Source of the DNA: Nocardioides sp. dk884 | GTDB taxonomy: Bacteria; Actinomycetota; Actinomycetes; Propionibacteriales; Nocardioidaceae | Length of the DNA stretch: 64,000 nt | Reading direction: 5' to 3' | NCBI RefSeq assembly: GCF_009557055.1 | Contig: NZ_CP045649.1 | Coordinates: 2,393,501 to 2,457,500, forward strand | Part shown: positions 1 to 7,750 of the stretch, in pieces | How the letters are laid out: every line of letters starts with the position of its first letter | How positions within the stretch are numbered: position 1 is the first letter of the stretch | The notes under the pieces: model-generated | Seen by the model: only the letters and a program-made list of their open reading frames with translations | The model's database searches: none | What the model was told of the DNA's origin: nothing | Program-made: the position numbers and the translations under genes

Positions 1-547
1 GGACGGCGAAGGGGTTCACCTTCCCGACCAAGGGGCCGTGGGCGCCGGTGGCGGTGTTCATGATCGCTCGACCGAGCGCATAGGCGTGCGCCCGAGTCGT
101 CTCCCCGGTGTCACTCTTGCGACGGCGCTTGGGCCGCAGCTCGTCGTACCAGACGTTAACCATGCCGGGAGCGATCTCGTCGAGGGGCAGTTGCCCGAAC
201 GTTGGGTCGAGGTAGTCGCGCAGAAGATCGTGGTAGTGGTCCTGGGTGCGGCTCGCCAGCGGCCTTCCCTTGACCTTCCTTTCGGCGATCCATCGCGCCG
301 CGTACTCGCTGAACGCGGGCAGCTTCGTGGCCTCGGCGGCGATGGTGGCGGCGCGGCGCGCTGCCGGTGTGGCCCAGGTGCCGCTGCTGATCAGCCGGCG
401 CTCGTCGGTCAGCCAGGCTTCCGCGTCCTCGCGGGTATCGAAGGTCGTCGGCGCGTTGTGCAGGGCTGCGTCGGGGCCGGTATAGCGCGCGCGAACACGA
501 CCGCTCGGCAGCTTCGTGAGTTGCCCGAAACCGCGCCGTCTGGCCAC
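1..547 (-). CDS. Tyrosine recombinase (phage-type integrase), N-terminal part
   Basis: Reading leftward from a GTG at 547 gives 182 codons without a stop before the window edge, so the C-terminal catalytic domain with the R-H-R-Y residues is not visible. The visible part matches the usual layout: a short basic start, a beta-rich arm-type DNA-binding segment (KLPSGRVRARYTGPD, then a region ending EDAEAWLTDERRLI), and a SAM-like core-binding domain (FSEYAARWIAERKVKGRPL, then DHYHDLLRDYLDPTFG). The GTG is chosen because a GGGGAG-like ribosome site lies just before it and no in-frame ATG precedes the conserved part. Its upstream side faces the phased repeats and the tRNA 3' end, the expected order for the int end of an integrated element. 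Family assignment is firm; whether the gene is intact is unknown. Confidence 0.85.
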   Translation of the reverse strand, partial: MARRRGFGQLTKLPSGRVRARYTGPDAALHNAPTTFDTREDAEAWLTDERRLISSGTWATPAARRAATIAAEATKLPAFSEYAARWIAERKVKGRPLASRTQDHYHDLLRDYLDPTFGQLPLDEIAPGMVNVWYDELRPKRRRKSDTGETTRAHAYALGRAIMNTATGAHGPLVGKVNPFAV

Positions 548-564
548 CCCGAGCTCCCCATTTC

Positions 565-615
565 GTGTCGGATACGTGTCGGATCGTGTCGGATCGTGTC
601 GGATACGTGTCGGAT
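565..615. repeat. Five phased direct repeats of GTGTCGGAT
   Basis: Five exact copies of the 9-mer GTGTCGGAT begin at 565, 576, 586, 596 and 607, so their spacing is 11, 10, 10 and 11 bp, about one helical turn. They begin 18 bp upstream of the integrase start and lie between that gene and the tRNA 3' end. Such phasing is typical of cooperatively bound sites: integrase arm sites, excisionase sites or an operator over the int promoter. Which protein binds is not shown by the sequence. Confidence 0.75.
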
Positions 616-722
616 CAGAGTCGATTTCTGTCCCTTCGCGTCCGCCTCTGTCCGCCCTATAACCGCAGGTCAGAGCCCCATTTCAACATCGCGAGTGCTG
701 GTTGTCCACCACCTTGGCGTAG

Positions 723-748
723 TGGTTCAAACCCAGTATCGCCCACCA
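723..748 (+). other. tRNA 3' end acting as probable attachment site (att)
   Basis: The 26 nt contain a T loop (TTCAAAC), the 3' T-stem strand CCAGT, the acceptor strand ATCGCCC and a terminal ACCA. No 5' half is present: GGGCGAT, needed to close the acceptor stem, is absent from the preceding 100 nt and the 5' T-stem strand is disrupted. An ATCGCCCACCA end is what I recall for actinobacterial tRNA-Val. A tRNA 3' end without its 5' half, close to an integrase gene and followed by a terminator, is the classic product of integration into a tRNA gene, with the restored tRNA expected at the far end of the element. Confidence 0.6.
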
Positions 749-751
749 GCA

Positions 752-791
752 CGAAAGGCCCCGGCTGCGAAGACGCAGCCGGGGCCTTTCG
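752..791 (+). terminator. Strong hairpin terminator after the tRNA 3' end
   Basis: An 18-bp perfect inverted repeat (752-769 and 774-791) encloses a four-base loop. It follows the tRNA 3' end by 3 nt, so it is probably the native terminator of the tRNA gene. It would also isolate the integrated element from the chromosome. Confidence 0.8.
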
Positions 792-1000
792 CATGCGGCG
801 GAGTATCCCCCCGGTGGCGTCAGGTCCTCGCGACCGTGGTCAGCCAACTCCGGCACCAGATGCTTGCAGCCGCGCTACGCTGCGGTGGACGCACCGTTGG
901 ATAGCCAGCGTGTCGCCCCTCCTGGCCAGGAGTCCAACAAGACGCCTGAGCGTTGCTTCGGACCTGGGAGTTGGCCGTGGGACTGCAGCTGAACGAGCGC

Positions 1001-1891
1001 ATGAAGACCGGCAGGTGGCGGACAGTAGGGGCTGCTTGTGTCAGCCTCCTCTTTGCTGCGGGGTGTGGGGCGCAGGCGGGCGTCGAAGCACCCTCGTCGG
1101 CGGAGGTGGTTGCGGACGTGCGCTCGGACTTGGCGGCCTGGAGCGGAACGCTCGAGGATCGGCAAGCTGCCGAGGTCGTCACGAGCGCCATGTTGAACAA
1201 AGCTCTCGACGACTGCCTCGCGGATCGCGGCTTCGATCGTTTCGACTGGAAAGACTCGATCTTCCCGGTCACTACGCCGAACCTTCTCAACTCGCCGTGG
1301 CTCATCGGCCCCGAGGAGAAGCTGTTCTCCGCCGAGATCGAGCTGGCGGCTCGGGCGACGAGGGTGGAGGAGCAACTGAACAATCCCCCTGAGCGACCGG
1401 CGGAAGAGGTCCGCGCTGAGGATGAGTGCCTGGCGCCCGGCGTGAGAGACAGCGCCAGCGACAGCGAAGTCGCAGCCGTCACGACACCGGCGGGTCTCGT
1501 CGAGCTCGAGGCGACGTGGGGAGAGCACCTGGCCGAGGGCCTCGCTGACCTGGGCGACGTTCGGGAGTTCACCCGTTGCGTGGAGGACCAGAAGTCCCCG
1601 GCGTTGAACGGACGTCGCTTGGAGGACCTTGACCTGTTGGCTAACGAGCGCGCCACCAGCTTGGGCCTCGACGATGGCGATCTTCGTGGCCTTCAGGAGT
1701 TCCGTGCGTGGGAGCTATCTGTTGTCGAGGCGTTGAGGGCCTGTGTTGAACCGCAGTACGACGATGCGGTGACGCTGCTGGCGGAGCTCTCGACGTCCTT
1801 CCATGAACGCCACCGCGCCGAGGTGGAGAACCTCGAGCAACACTGGTCGAAGGTTCGCAAGGACGCGGACGTGCTGGCTGTCGGGCAATAG
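1001..1891 (+). CDS. Putative lipoprotein of unknown function
   Basis: The frame is open from 953, but the ATG at 1001 gives a normal lipoprotein signal: basic start MKTGRWR, hydrophobic stretch and a lipobox ending FAAGC near residue 25, so the mature protein would be lipidated and surface anchored. The mature part (about 270 residues) is acidic, mostly helical, rich in Glu, Leu and Arg, with a few Cys (DDCLAD, EDECLA, FTRCVE, LRACVE). I do not recognise a family. It lies just right of the proposed att site and ends 3 nt before a perfect hairpin, so it looks like a single-gene unit. It could be chromosomal or a cargo remnant of an older insertion. Confidence 0.7.
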   Translation: MKTGRWRTVGAACVSLLFAAGCGAQAGVEAPSSAEVVADVRSDLAAWSGTLEDRQAAEVVTSAMLNKALDDCLADRGFDRFDWKDSIFPVTTPNLLNSPWLIGPEEKLFSAEIELAARATRVEEQLNNPPERPAEEVRAEDECLAPGVRDSASDSEVAAVTTPAGLVELEATWGEHLAEGLADLGDVREFTRCVEDQKSPALNGRRLEDLDLLANERATSLGLDDGDLRGLQEFRAWELSVVEALRACVEPQYDDAVTLLAELSTSFHERHRAEVENLEQHWSKVRKDADVLAVGQ

Positions 1892-1894
1892 CCG

Positions 1895-1914
1895 CGACGC
1901 CGTTCACGGCGTCG
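1895..1914 (+). terminator. Hairpin terminator
   Basis: An 8-bp perfect stem (CGACGCCG with CGGCGTCG) with loop TTCA begins 3 nt after the stop codon of the lipoprotein gene. Confidence 0.75.
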
Positions 1915-2004
1915 AGTCCGCACGGGGCGTTGAAGGGTACGACTACCGAAACGGACTACGGTTGCTCGACCTGTGTGGCGTCGACGTGGTGGTGACGGGA
2001 CCTG

Positions 2005-3081
2005 ATGAACGAAGAGACTGCGGTCATCCGTCTGATCGACAACCTCGAACGACTGGCGGCGCTTGGCCTGCCTGTGTGGAGTGAAGAGCTCACCGACCAG
2101 GTCGACCCATTCCTCCACGAGCTCGATGAGCACCTGCGCCGGGACCCGATCGCTTTGGCGGCTGTCCTCGACTACCTCGAGAACCCACGGTCCGAGGTGG
2201 TCGCCGACTGGCTGAGGCTCCAGCTCCAGCCCGACCTCAGCCTCGACGAGGACCCGCCGAGGGAGCTTCGCTACGCCGAGGCGACCATACCCACCCAGCC
2301 GGCCCTGTTCCTCGCGATCGACGAGGTGACCGTGCAGCCCAAGAGCCTGCGCAAGCTGAAGAAGCCATGGGAGCACGCTGCCGGCTGGTTCTTCGGCCGC
2401 CCGCAGAAGTCGCAGGGTCACGACGCATGGCCGGTGGGCAGGGACGGCGGCGCCCTCGACTTCCTCGTGCAGATGGACCTTGGCGCAGCTGCCTCCAGTC
2501 TCGCGGGCTTCGGGGCGGTCGGGCTGCCCGCAGACCTCATCATCCAGATCTTCGCCGACCTCGACGTGACCGTCGGGCCGTTGGACCACCGAGTGGTCGC
2601 GTTCCCCAGCGGCGCGGGTGGCGACGAACCGCTGAAGCCACCCAGGCGCAGCGACGTCAACGACGCGGACCCCGTACTCATCAACCCCGTCGGGGCACTC
2701 ACCCTGCCGCCGGTGGACGAACTGAGCGCGGAAAGGGTCGGCGATGATCGGCTGCCCTCCCTCTTGCGCGTCCACGCCGACCGGAGGCCGTACGACCTGA
2801 ACCTGTTCAGGAACACCAGCCGGGACGACGAGCAGCACCTGGGGTACGTGCCCATGGCCCGCATGGGAGGGTTCCCCGTCCCCGACCTGCGCGTCTGGAA
2901 GGCCGAGGCCGAGTCAGCACTGGGCTGCACGGTCAGGGACATCGTCGTGCTGTACGACGGCCCCACGGACCCTGAGCCTGGTCCCGTGCCCGACCCCGAC
3001 AGAGTGCGCCTCATGGTCCTCATCGACCGAGCACGCTTGCAGGCCCTGAACTTCGACGCGACCTTCGCGCTGGCCCACTAG
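2005..3081 (+). CDS. Hypothetical protein, possibly DUF1963/YwqG-like
   Basis: A 358-residue cytoplasmic protein with no signal peptide or membrane segment. The N-terminal third is an acidic helical region (LDEHLRRDPIALAAVLDYLE). The rest has features that recall the DUF1963 (YwqG) fold: DGGALDFLVQMDLGA near the middle resembles the family's 'FLaQIdL' strand, LPSLLRVH and GFPVPDLRVWKAE follow, and it closes with RVRLMVLIDRARLQALNFD, like the family's terminal strand. The match is weak and from memory. It is followed by a hairpin shared with the convergent gene. Nothing in the neighbours indicates a role. Confidence 0.6.
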   Translation: MNEETAVIRLIDNLERLAALGLPVWSEELTDQVDPFLHELDEHLRRDPIALAAVLDYLENPRSEVVADWLRLQLQPDLSLDEDPPRELRYAEATIPTQPALFLAIDEVTVQPKSLRKLKKPWEHAAGWFFGRPQKSQGHDAWPVGRDGGALDFLVQMDLGAAASSLAGFGAVGLPADLIIQIFADLDVTVGPLDHRVVAFPSGAGGDEPLKPPRRSDVNDADPVLINPVGALTLPPVDELSAERVGDDRLPSLLRVHADRRPYDLNLFRNTSRDDEQHLGYVPMARMGGFPVPDLRVWKAEAESALGCTVRDIVVLYDGPTDPEPGPVPDPDRVRLMVLIDRARLQALNFDATFALAH

Positions 3082-3188
3082 GCCAGCTGTACTTGATGTT
3101 CTGCCCGCGGGGGCGGCTGCACGATCGGATGCCGAACTCCCAGTCGGCCCCGGAGCCCATGCGCAAAGCCAGTGCCCGAATGCAGGGT

Positions 3189-3206
3189 GCTCCCTGTGTG
3201 GGGAGC
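3189..3206. terminator. Hairpin between convergent genes
   Basis: A GCTCCC/GGGAGC stem with loop TGTGTG sits between the convergent genes ending at 3081 and 3209 and may serve both. Confidence 0.45.
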
Positions 3207-3208
3207 TG

Positions 3209-3844
3209 TCAGCCGACGCTGACGCCGACCGATTCGAGTTGATCAGCCGTCGTACCGCCCAACGGGCCCGCGCCCGGCTCAGCTCGGGCAGCAGCAATCA
3301 CCTTCGCTGCCTCTTCCACGGTCTTCCCGTCGAGCTGCGTGGTCAACAGGGATTCCTGCTGCGGTGCCGCGGTCACCACGCCGTCGACGACTTCCAGGTA
3401 GTTGCCGTCGAAGCCCCACGAGTCGATGAAGATGACGGCGGCGAGGTAGGTCTTGCCGACCTCTAGCCGCACACCGTCCTCCGCCCTCATCGGGATCATC
3501 TGATCATCGTCGTCGTGATACCAGCCCGGGGCCTGGGCCTCGAAAGACATCGGCGGCTGACCGGCCCCTGCCCGCTTCCAGAGCACGTCGTCGATCCGCA
3601 CGCTCACCCGACGCCCGGTCATCACCTTCTCCTCCCCCGGGGCGTCGGAAAGAGCACGCTCAGACTCCACGGTGAAGACGACCAAGGTGTCCGACCACGT
3701 CACCGCGGCAGACGCTGAGTCGAGCTCGACGAGACTCCCGGCCTCGTACAGGTACACGTCCGACGACGAATCCTCCGACGCCGTACACCCGCTCGTGGCC
3801 GCGACAACGAACAGCAACGCGCCAGCAATGATGCGTGACCTCAT
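3209..3844 (-). CDS. Putative secreted lipoprotein
   Basis: A 211-residue protein starting at the ATG at 3844, preceded by GAGAGG. Residues 1-19 are a lipoprotein signal (MRSRIIAGALLFVVAATSGC), with the lipobox Cys near residue 20 and a Ser/Asp-rich linker after it. The mature domain is beta-rich (TWSDTLVVFTVESE, RRVSVRIDDVLWKR, KTYLAAVIFIDSWGF) and ends in a helical stretch. I do not recognise a family. The frame is open much further upstream, but that extension has no signal and overlaps non-coding DNA, so it is rejected. A possible 50-residue frame ends 14 nt upstream on the same strand. Confidence 0.7.
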   Translation of the reverse strand: MRSRIIAGALLFVVAATSGCTASEDSSSDVYLYEAGSLVELDSASAAVTWSDTLVVFTVESERALSDAPGEEKVMTGRRVSVRIDDVLWKRAGAGQPPMSFEAQAPGWYHDDDDQMIPMRAEDGVRLEVGKTYLAAVIFIDSWGFDGNYLEVVDGVVTAAPQQESLLTTQLDGKTVEEAAKVIAAARAEPGAGPLGGTTADQLESVGVSVG

Positions 3845-3858
3845 AGCCGAACAGCCTC

Positions 3859-4011
3859 TCAACAGATGTACGTGATCCACTTCGTGCGGTGACCGCCCCA
3901 GAAGGGGTAGCCGGCACGCTGCGTGTGGGGGTCCTGCATGCAAGCCAGGAGATCCTCGCCGTCCCCACGCAAAGTAGGCGTCTTTGCAGATGAGCGAACG
4001 GTCCGGGTCAC
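3859..4011 (-). CDS. Possible small ORF or gene fragment
   Basis: A 50-residue frame from a GTG at 4011 ends 14 nt before the lipoprotein gene. The last 30 residues look protein-like (DGEDLLACMQDPHTQRAGY, then WITYIC) with two Cys and several aromatics. There is no clear ribosome site, and the frame is open upstream only to a TGA near 4055, so this could be the C-terminal remnant of a lost gene. No family recognised. Confidence 0.2.
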   Translation of the reverse strand: MTRTVRSSAKTPTLRGDGEDLLACMQDPHTQRAGYPFWGGHRTKWITYIC

Positions 4012-4112
4012 CGATCCGTGCAGCAGGCCCAGTTTGGCGGGGGGGTTGTCGCTGTATCAGCCGGAGCCGTCCTGGGTAGGAGAGGCTCCGATCGGCTCTA
4101 CTCGGAGGATCC

Positions 4113-4760
4113 ATGCATCGATCTGGCGGTCTGCAGGAGGATCTCACGCGCGAGTCCGCGGCGGGCCGGCGCGCCGGCGCCCGCCCCACAGGCAGGCGGA
4201 TCACCGTGCTCGCGCTCGGCGTCGTCGTCGCTCTCGCGGTCGCCCTGTTCCTGGTGCTGCGCGACGACGCCGGCCGCCCGCTCGAGCCCGAGGACGACGC
4301 CCGCCTCGTGCTGCGCCTCAACGGCGACCACGGTCTCGTCGACGACGTGGACCCGAACATCCCCCTGGAGAACCCGACCGAGCACCCGATCACGATCACC
4401 GATGTCGACCTGGTCGCCGCCCCCGACAGCCCCGGCCAGGTCACCGTCCGAAACTTCCGCCTCGCCGGGCCCGACCGCACCACGCCGTCGCTCTCGGGCG
4501 GCCGGCTCGGGGCGAAGGACTACGGGGCGCCGCTGCTCTCCGGCGACGAGGCGGTGATCCCGGCCGGTGCCGCGAACCGGGACTACATCCTGCTGGTCCG
4601 GGTGGTCGGTGACCGCAGGACCGACTGGTCAGCCGCGGACGCCGTGCGGATCACGTACGAGTGGAACGGCGAGGAGCACCACGTCGTCTGGGACCGGGTG
4701 GTCGTCTACTGCAGCCCCGCCCGGATGGGACGGACCTCCTGCGAGGAGCTGCAGGTCTGA
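4113..4760 (+). CDS. Membrane-anchored hypothetical protein
   Basis: A 215-residue protein with GGAGGATCC directly before the ATG. A basic N-terminal tail (residues 1-28, Arg-rich) leads into one membrane segment at about 29-49 (RITVLALGVVVALAVALFLVL). The remaining 165 residues would be outside: a beta-sandwich-like domain (HPITITDVDLVAAP, QVTVRNFRLAG, VRITYEWNGEEHHVVWDRVVVYC) with two Cys near the C-terminus that could form a disulfide. No family recognised. It stands alone, with a convergent gene downstream. Confidence 0.65.
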   Translation: MHRSGGLQEDLTRESAAGRRAGARPTGRRITVLALGVVVALAVALFLVLRDDAGRPLEPEDDARLVLRLNGDHGLVDDVDPNIPLENPTEHPITITDVDLVAAPDSPGQVTVRNFRLAGPDRTTPSLSGGRLGAKDYGAPLLSGDEAVIPAGAANRDYILLVRVVGDRRTDWSAADAVRITYEWNGEEHHVVWDRVVVYCSPARMGRTSCEELQV

Positions 4761-4819
4761 GGGCCGCACGTCGCGCCTCACCAGGGGCGCACCCGCCTCC
4801 GGTATGCCGAAGCACCCGA

Positions 4820-5140
4820 TCAGCCCTTCCGGTCGCCAGGTGGGCGCAGGTCCAGGCGCCCGAAGTACGCCGTCAGGCCCGCGGCCGTGGCGATGCCCGA
4901 CACCAGCAGCGCCGCACGCTCTCGGGCCGACCCCTCGTGCCCGCGGAGCAGGACGACGCCAGCTGCCGCGTTGAGTGCGCTCCAGGTCAGGTTGGGCACG
5001 CGCCCCGACAGCCCGATGCCGGGCGGGTCCGCGAACGGCGTGGGGAACGGTCGCCCGAGCGCCCCGGCGACCCCGTGCGGCACCGCGTTGACGAGCAGCG
5101 CGCCTGCGGCGGCGCGGGCGAGGGTGCTGCGGACGGTCAT
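4820..5140 (-). CDS. Small integral membrane protein of unknown function
   Basis: A 106-residue protein with hydrophobic segments at about residues 8-28, 50-66 and 78-92, consistent with three short membrane helices and a polar tail (LDLRPPGDRKG). The stretch NAVPHGVAGALGRPFPTPFA between the first two helices is conserved-looking and recalls small DoxX-like or DUF4345-like membrane proteins, but I cannot assign it. It is divergent from the coiled-coil gene at 5239, with about 100 nt of promoter space between them. Confidence 0.55.
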   Translation of the reverse strand: MTVRSTLARAAAGALLVNAVPHGVAGALGRPFPTPFADPPGIGLSGRVPNLTWSALNAAAGVVLLRGHEGSARERAALLVSGIATAAGLTAYFGRLDLRPPGDRKG

Positions 5141-5238
5141 CGGGCGCTCCTCGTGGGTAGTTCGGGACCGGATACCCGTCCCGCGTACCCAGCGGCGACC
5201 CCGGGTACTGGCCAGGGACCCTACGAGAGGTCAATGGC

Positions 5239-5802
5239 ATGAACAACGACGACGTCGTGTGGATCGTCATCGCAGTGGTGGTCGTCGCGCTGCTCGCGGC
5301 GCTCGCCTACGTGCTCCTGAAGCGCAAGAAGGAGCGCGACCGCGCCCTGGCACACGCCCAGGCGGAGCAGCTGCGCAGCGACGCCACCCAGCACCAGCCC
5401 GCGGTCCAGCAGTCCGAGCTGGAGGCCCGCAAGGCCGAGGCGGAGGCCGAGCTGCGCCGAGCCGAGGCCGAGCACGCCGAGGTGCAGGCCGCCGAGGCGC
5501 GCCAGGCAGCTGCCGCCACCTCCGCCCGACAGGAGGACGTGGTCCGCGAGGCGGACCGCATGGACCCCGCGGTCGACCACCGCTCCAGCGACTACCGCCC
5601 CGAGGTCCCCGACGCGCGGCACCGCGAGAACGGCACCACCGCGCCCACCGCCGGCACCGCCCCCACCGAGTCCGCTCCCCCGGCGCCGACCGGCGGAGCC
5701 GACGACTACACCGAGGGCTACCGGGACGGCCAGGCCGACACCGACGGTCCCGCCGACGGCGGCTCCGGCGGCAGCCACCGCAGCCCCGGCCCGGCGAGCT
5801 GA
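5239..5802 (+). CDS. Membrane-anchored coiled-coil protein
   Basis: A 187-residue protein with GAGAGG before the ATG. One membrane helix at residues 6-26 (VVWIVIAVVVVALLAALAYVL) is followed by a stop-transfer KRKKERDR and a long Ala/Glu/Arg coiled coil to about residue 110, then a disordered Thr/Pro/Gly-rich tail with short acidic repeats (YTEGYRDGQADTDG). This is a common actinobacterial layout of unknown function. The tail faces a strong bidirectional terminator, so it is monocistronic. Confidence 0.6.
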   Translation: MNNDDVVWIVIAVVVVALLAALAYVLLKRKKERDRALAHAQAEQLRSDATQHQPAVQQSELEARKAEAEAELRRAEAEHAEVQAAEARQAAAATSARQEDVVREADRMDPAVDHRSSDYRPEVPDARHRENGTTAPTAGTAPTESAPPAPTGGADDYTEGYRDGQADTDGPADGGSGGSHRSPGPAS

Positions 5803-5823
5803 CACTGGTTCACCCAGCGCCGC

Positions 5824-5859
5824 AAGCCCCCTCGTCGATCACATTCGGCGAGGGGGCTT
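5824..5859. terminator. Bidirectional terminator closing the B12-controlled operon
   Basis: An 11-bp perfect inverted repeat (5824-5834 with 5849-5859) and a 14-nt loop lie between convergent genes. It has an A-rich start and T-rich end, so it can work in both directions. It would end the long leftward operon starting at 16705. Confidence 0.75.
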
Positions 5860-5894
5860 CCGCATGCGCGGGCCCTCGCCCCGCGGAGCCCAGC

Positions 5895-6803
5895 TCACCA
5901 GGTCCGCCCGGCGCCGCCGCCGCGGCCCTGCGGCACCGCGGCCTCGTCCTGAGCCTCCTGCTGCCGACGGGCGCCTTCCATGGTGCGCTCGGCGAGCCGG
6001 TCGGCCTGCGACTCGGTGGGCTCCGCGTCCGGGGGCTTCGACGATCCCTGGCCGTCTCCCAGCTTCTGCTGCAGGCGACCCGTCGCGGCGTCGAGCTGCT
6101 CCTGCTCAGACTGTGAGCCCGAATCTCCCTGCTCTGCAGGCTCCCCCGACTCCGCAGGCTCCCCGGAGTCACCGTGGTCCTCATCGGACTGCTGACCGTG
6201 CTGGTCCTCCGGACCGTCCTGATCCTGCGGCTCGTCCTCGCCCTCGTTCTCGCCCTCGTCCTCGTCCTCTGCCTGCCCCTGGCTCCCGGCGTCCTGGGCG
6301 TCGTCCGCCTCGTGCTCGCCCTCTCCCTCCCCGCCGTCCGGCGACTCGGTCGAGCAGCCAGTGGCGCCGCTCAGGAGGTGCTGCGCCGCGCGGTAGCGCT
6401 GGTCCGCGCCGGCGTTGTCACCGGCGCTCGTGAGCTCGTCGCCGAACGACTCGAGCGCGAGCGCGTGGTTGAGGACCACCCGACACACCGCGTGGTCCGG
6501 GGCGAGGCTGCCGGCGAGCTCGAACCAGTCCGCCGCGCTCTGCCACTCGTGGCGCCCGTAGGCCGCCACGCCGCTGTTGTACGGCGCGACCCACCGCTCC
6601 AGGAGATCGACCCGCTCGGTGAGGGCGAACCACCGACCCGCCGCCACGTGATCCCCCGAGCGCCAGGCCCGCTCGCCCAGGTGCTGCGCGCCGAGCTTCA
6701 CCATCACCTGGAGCGCCACCGCCCCCAGCACCACGACACCCACGATCGCCCCCGCGATCGCCCGGCGCCGTCGCCGGCTGCGTACCGGGTCGGTCCACGT
6801 CAT
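5895..6803 (-). CDS. TPR membrane protein with acidic tail, last gene of the MoxR-VWA unit
   Basis: A 302-residue protein. An Arg-rich start is followed by one membrane helix (about 15-35), then TPR-like helices to about residue 155 (GDHVAAGRWFALTERVDLLERW, EWQSAADWFELAGSLAPDH). Residues 165-302 are a disordered tail of Glu, Asp, Gln, Gly and Ser. Such BatC/BatE-like TPR proteins commonly accompany MoxR-VWA modules and are thought to scaffold the VWA proteins at the membrane. Its ATG overlaps the stop of the VWA gene (ATGA), so translation is probably coupled. A frame open further upstream lies inside the VWA gene and is not used. Confidence 0.8.
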   Translation of the reverse strand: MTWTDPVRSRRRRRAIAGAIVGVVVLGAVALQVMVKLGAQHLGERAWRSGDHVAAGRWFALTERVDLLERWVAPYNSGVAAYGRHEWQSAADWFELAGSLAPDHAVCRVVLNHALALESFGDELTSAGDNAGADQRYRAAQHLLSGATGCSTESPDGGEGEGEHEADDAQDAGSQGQAEDEDEGENEGEDEPQDQDGPEDQHGQQSDEDHGDSGEPAESGEPAEQGDSGSQSEQEQLDAATGRLQQKLGDGQGSSKPPDAEPTESQADRLAERTMEGARRQQEAQDEAAVPQGRGGGAGRTW

Positions 6804-7750
6804 CGCTGTTCCGCCTTCGCTGCTCGAGATCCCCACACGGCCACCGCCAACAGATGGAGGAGGAAAGGCACCGCCGCCAGAGCCAGCACCCAGTAGTGCT
6901 CCTCGCCCGGCTGCAGCTCGACCCGGGCGCTGGTGGTGCCGCGGGTCAGGGTCGGCAGCGACGCCGGACCGGTGCGGTGCAGGTACTGCCCGCCCAGCTC
7001 CTCGGCGATCCGCGACAGCGCGGCGCCATCGATGCGCGACACCTGCTCCTCGCCCTCGATCTCGACCAGCTGCTGCTCCCCGGGGGCCACCGGCATCGCG
7101 CCGCCCTCGGCGGTTCCGTAGCCGAGCACCAGCGAGCCGGTCAGGCCCTCGCGCAGCGACCCGAAGGATCCGGGTGCGCCGTCCTGGGTCTGCTCGCCGT
7201 CCCCGGCGTACACCAGGTAGCGCTGGTGCTCCGGGTGCTCCGCGCTGGCGGACCTCAGCACCTGCTCGGCCAGCTCGACGGCGACCGAGATGTCCGATCC
7301 CGTGGCCTTCGCCGACGGGCGCCAGCCCACGGTCCGCAGGTACGTCGAGACCGCCGTCGCATCGGTCGTGAACGGCACCGCCACCCGCGCCACGTCGTCG
7401 AAGACGATCACCGTCGTGTTGGCCCCGGCTGTCTGCTGCACGAGCTCGGCGAGGTCCTCCCCCGCCGCCTCGATCCGCGCGCGCCCCGCAGGGCCGTCCA
7501 GCGCCCCCATCGACGCCGTCCGGTCCACGAGCAGGACCAGGTCGGTCGTGCTCGGCACCGGCACCTCGACCTCGTGCAGGCCGGTCGGTCGCAGACCGAT
7601 GCCCACCGCCAGCAGCGCGAGGACCACCCGGGCGGCGAGCGCGCCGCGCTGCATGCCCGAGGAGGAGCGCCAGCCCCGTAGCGACCAGCAGGACAGCACC
7701 AGCGCCACCGCCGCCAGCACGAGCACCGGCCACACCGGCTGCACGCTCAT
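6800..7750 (-). CDS. VWA-domain membrane protein (BatA/BatB-like)
   Basis: A 316-residue protein with membrane helices near residues 8-25, 40-55 and at the C-terminus (WVLALAAVPFLLHLLAVAV). In between is a von Willebrand factor A domain starting TTDLVLLVDRTASMG. The metal site is D-x-T-x-S rather than the usual D-x-S-x-S; a Thr is tolerated chemically. A later acidic position is YAGDGEQTQDG. VWA partners of MoxR ATPases recruit substrates for AAA+-driven remodelling or cofactor insertion. It overlaps the neighbouring VWA gene by 4 nt on the upstream side and the TPR gene by 4 nt downstream, so the three are made together. Confidence 0.85.
   Translation of the reverse strand: MSVQPVWPVLVLAAVALVLSCWSLRGWRSSSGMQRGALAARVVLALLAVGIGLRPTGLHEVEVPVPSTTDLVLLVDRTASMGALDGPAGRARIEAAGEDLAELVQQTAGANTTVIVFDDVARVAVPFTTDATAVSTYLRTVGWRPSAKATGSDISVAVELAEQVLRSASAEHPEHQRYLVYAGDGEQTQDGAPGSFGSLREGLTGSLVLGYGTAEGGAMPVAPGEQQLVEIEGEEQVSRIDGAALSRIAEELGGQYLHRTGPASLPTLTRGTTSARVELQPGEEHYWVLALAAVPFLLHLLAVAVWGSRAAKAEQR

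Noticed and set aside
640..720. A complete tRNA gene ending at 748
   Set aside because: No 5' acceptor strand, D arm or anticodon arm can be folded upstream; only the 3' part is present.
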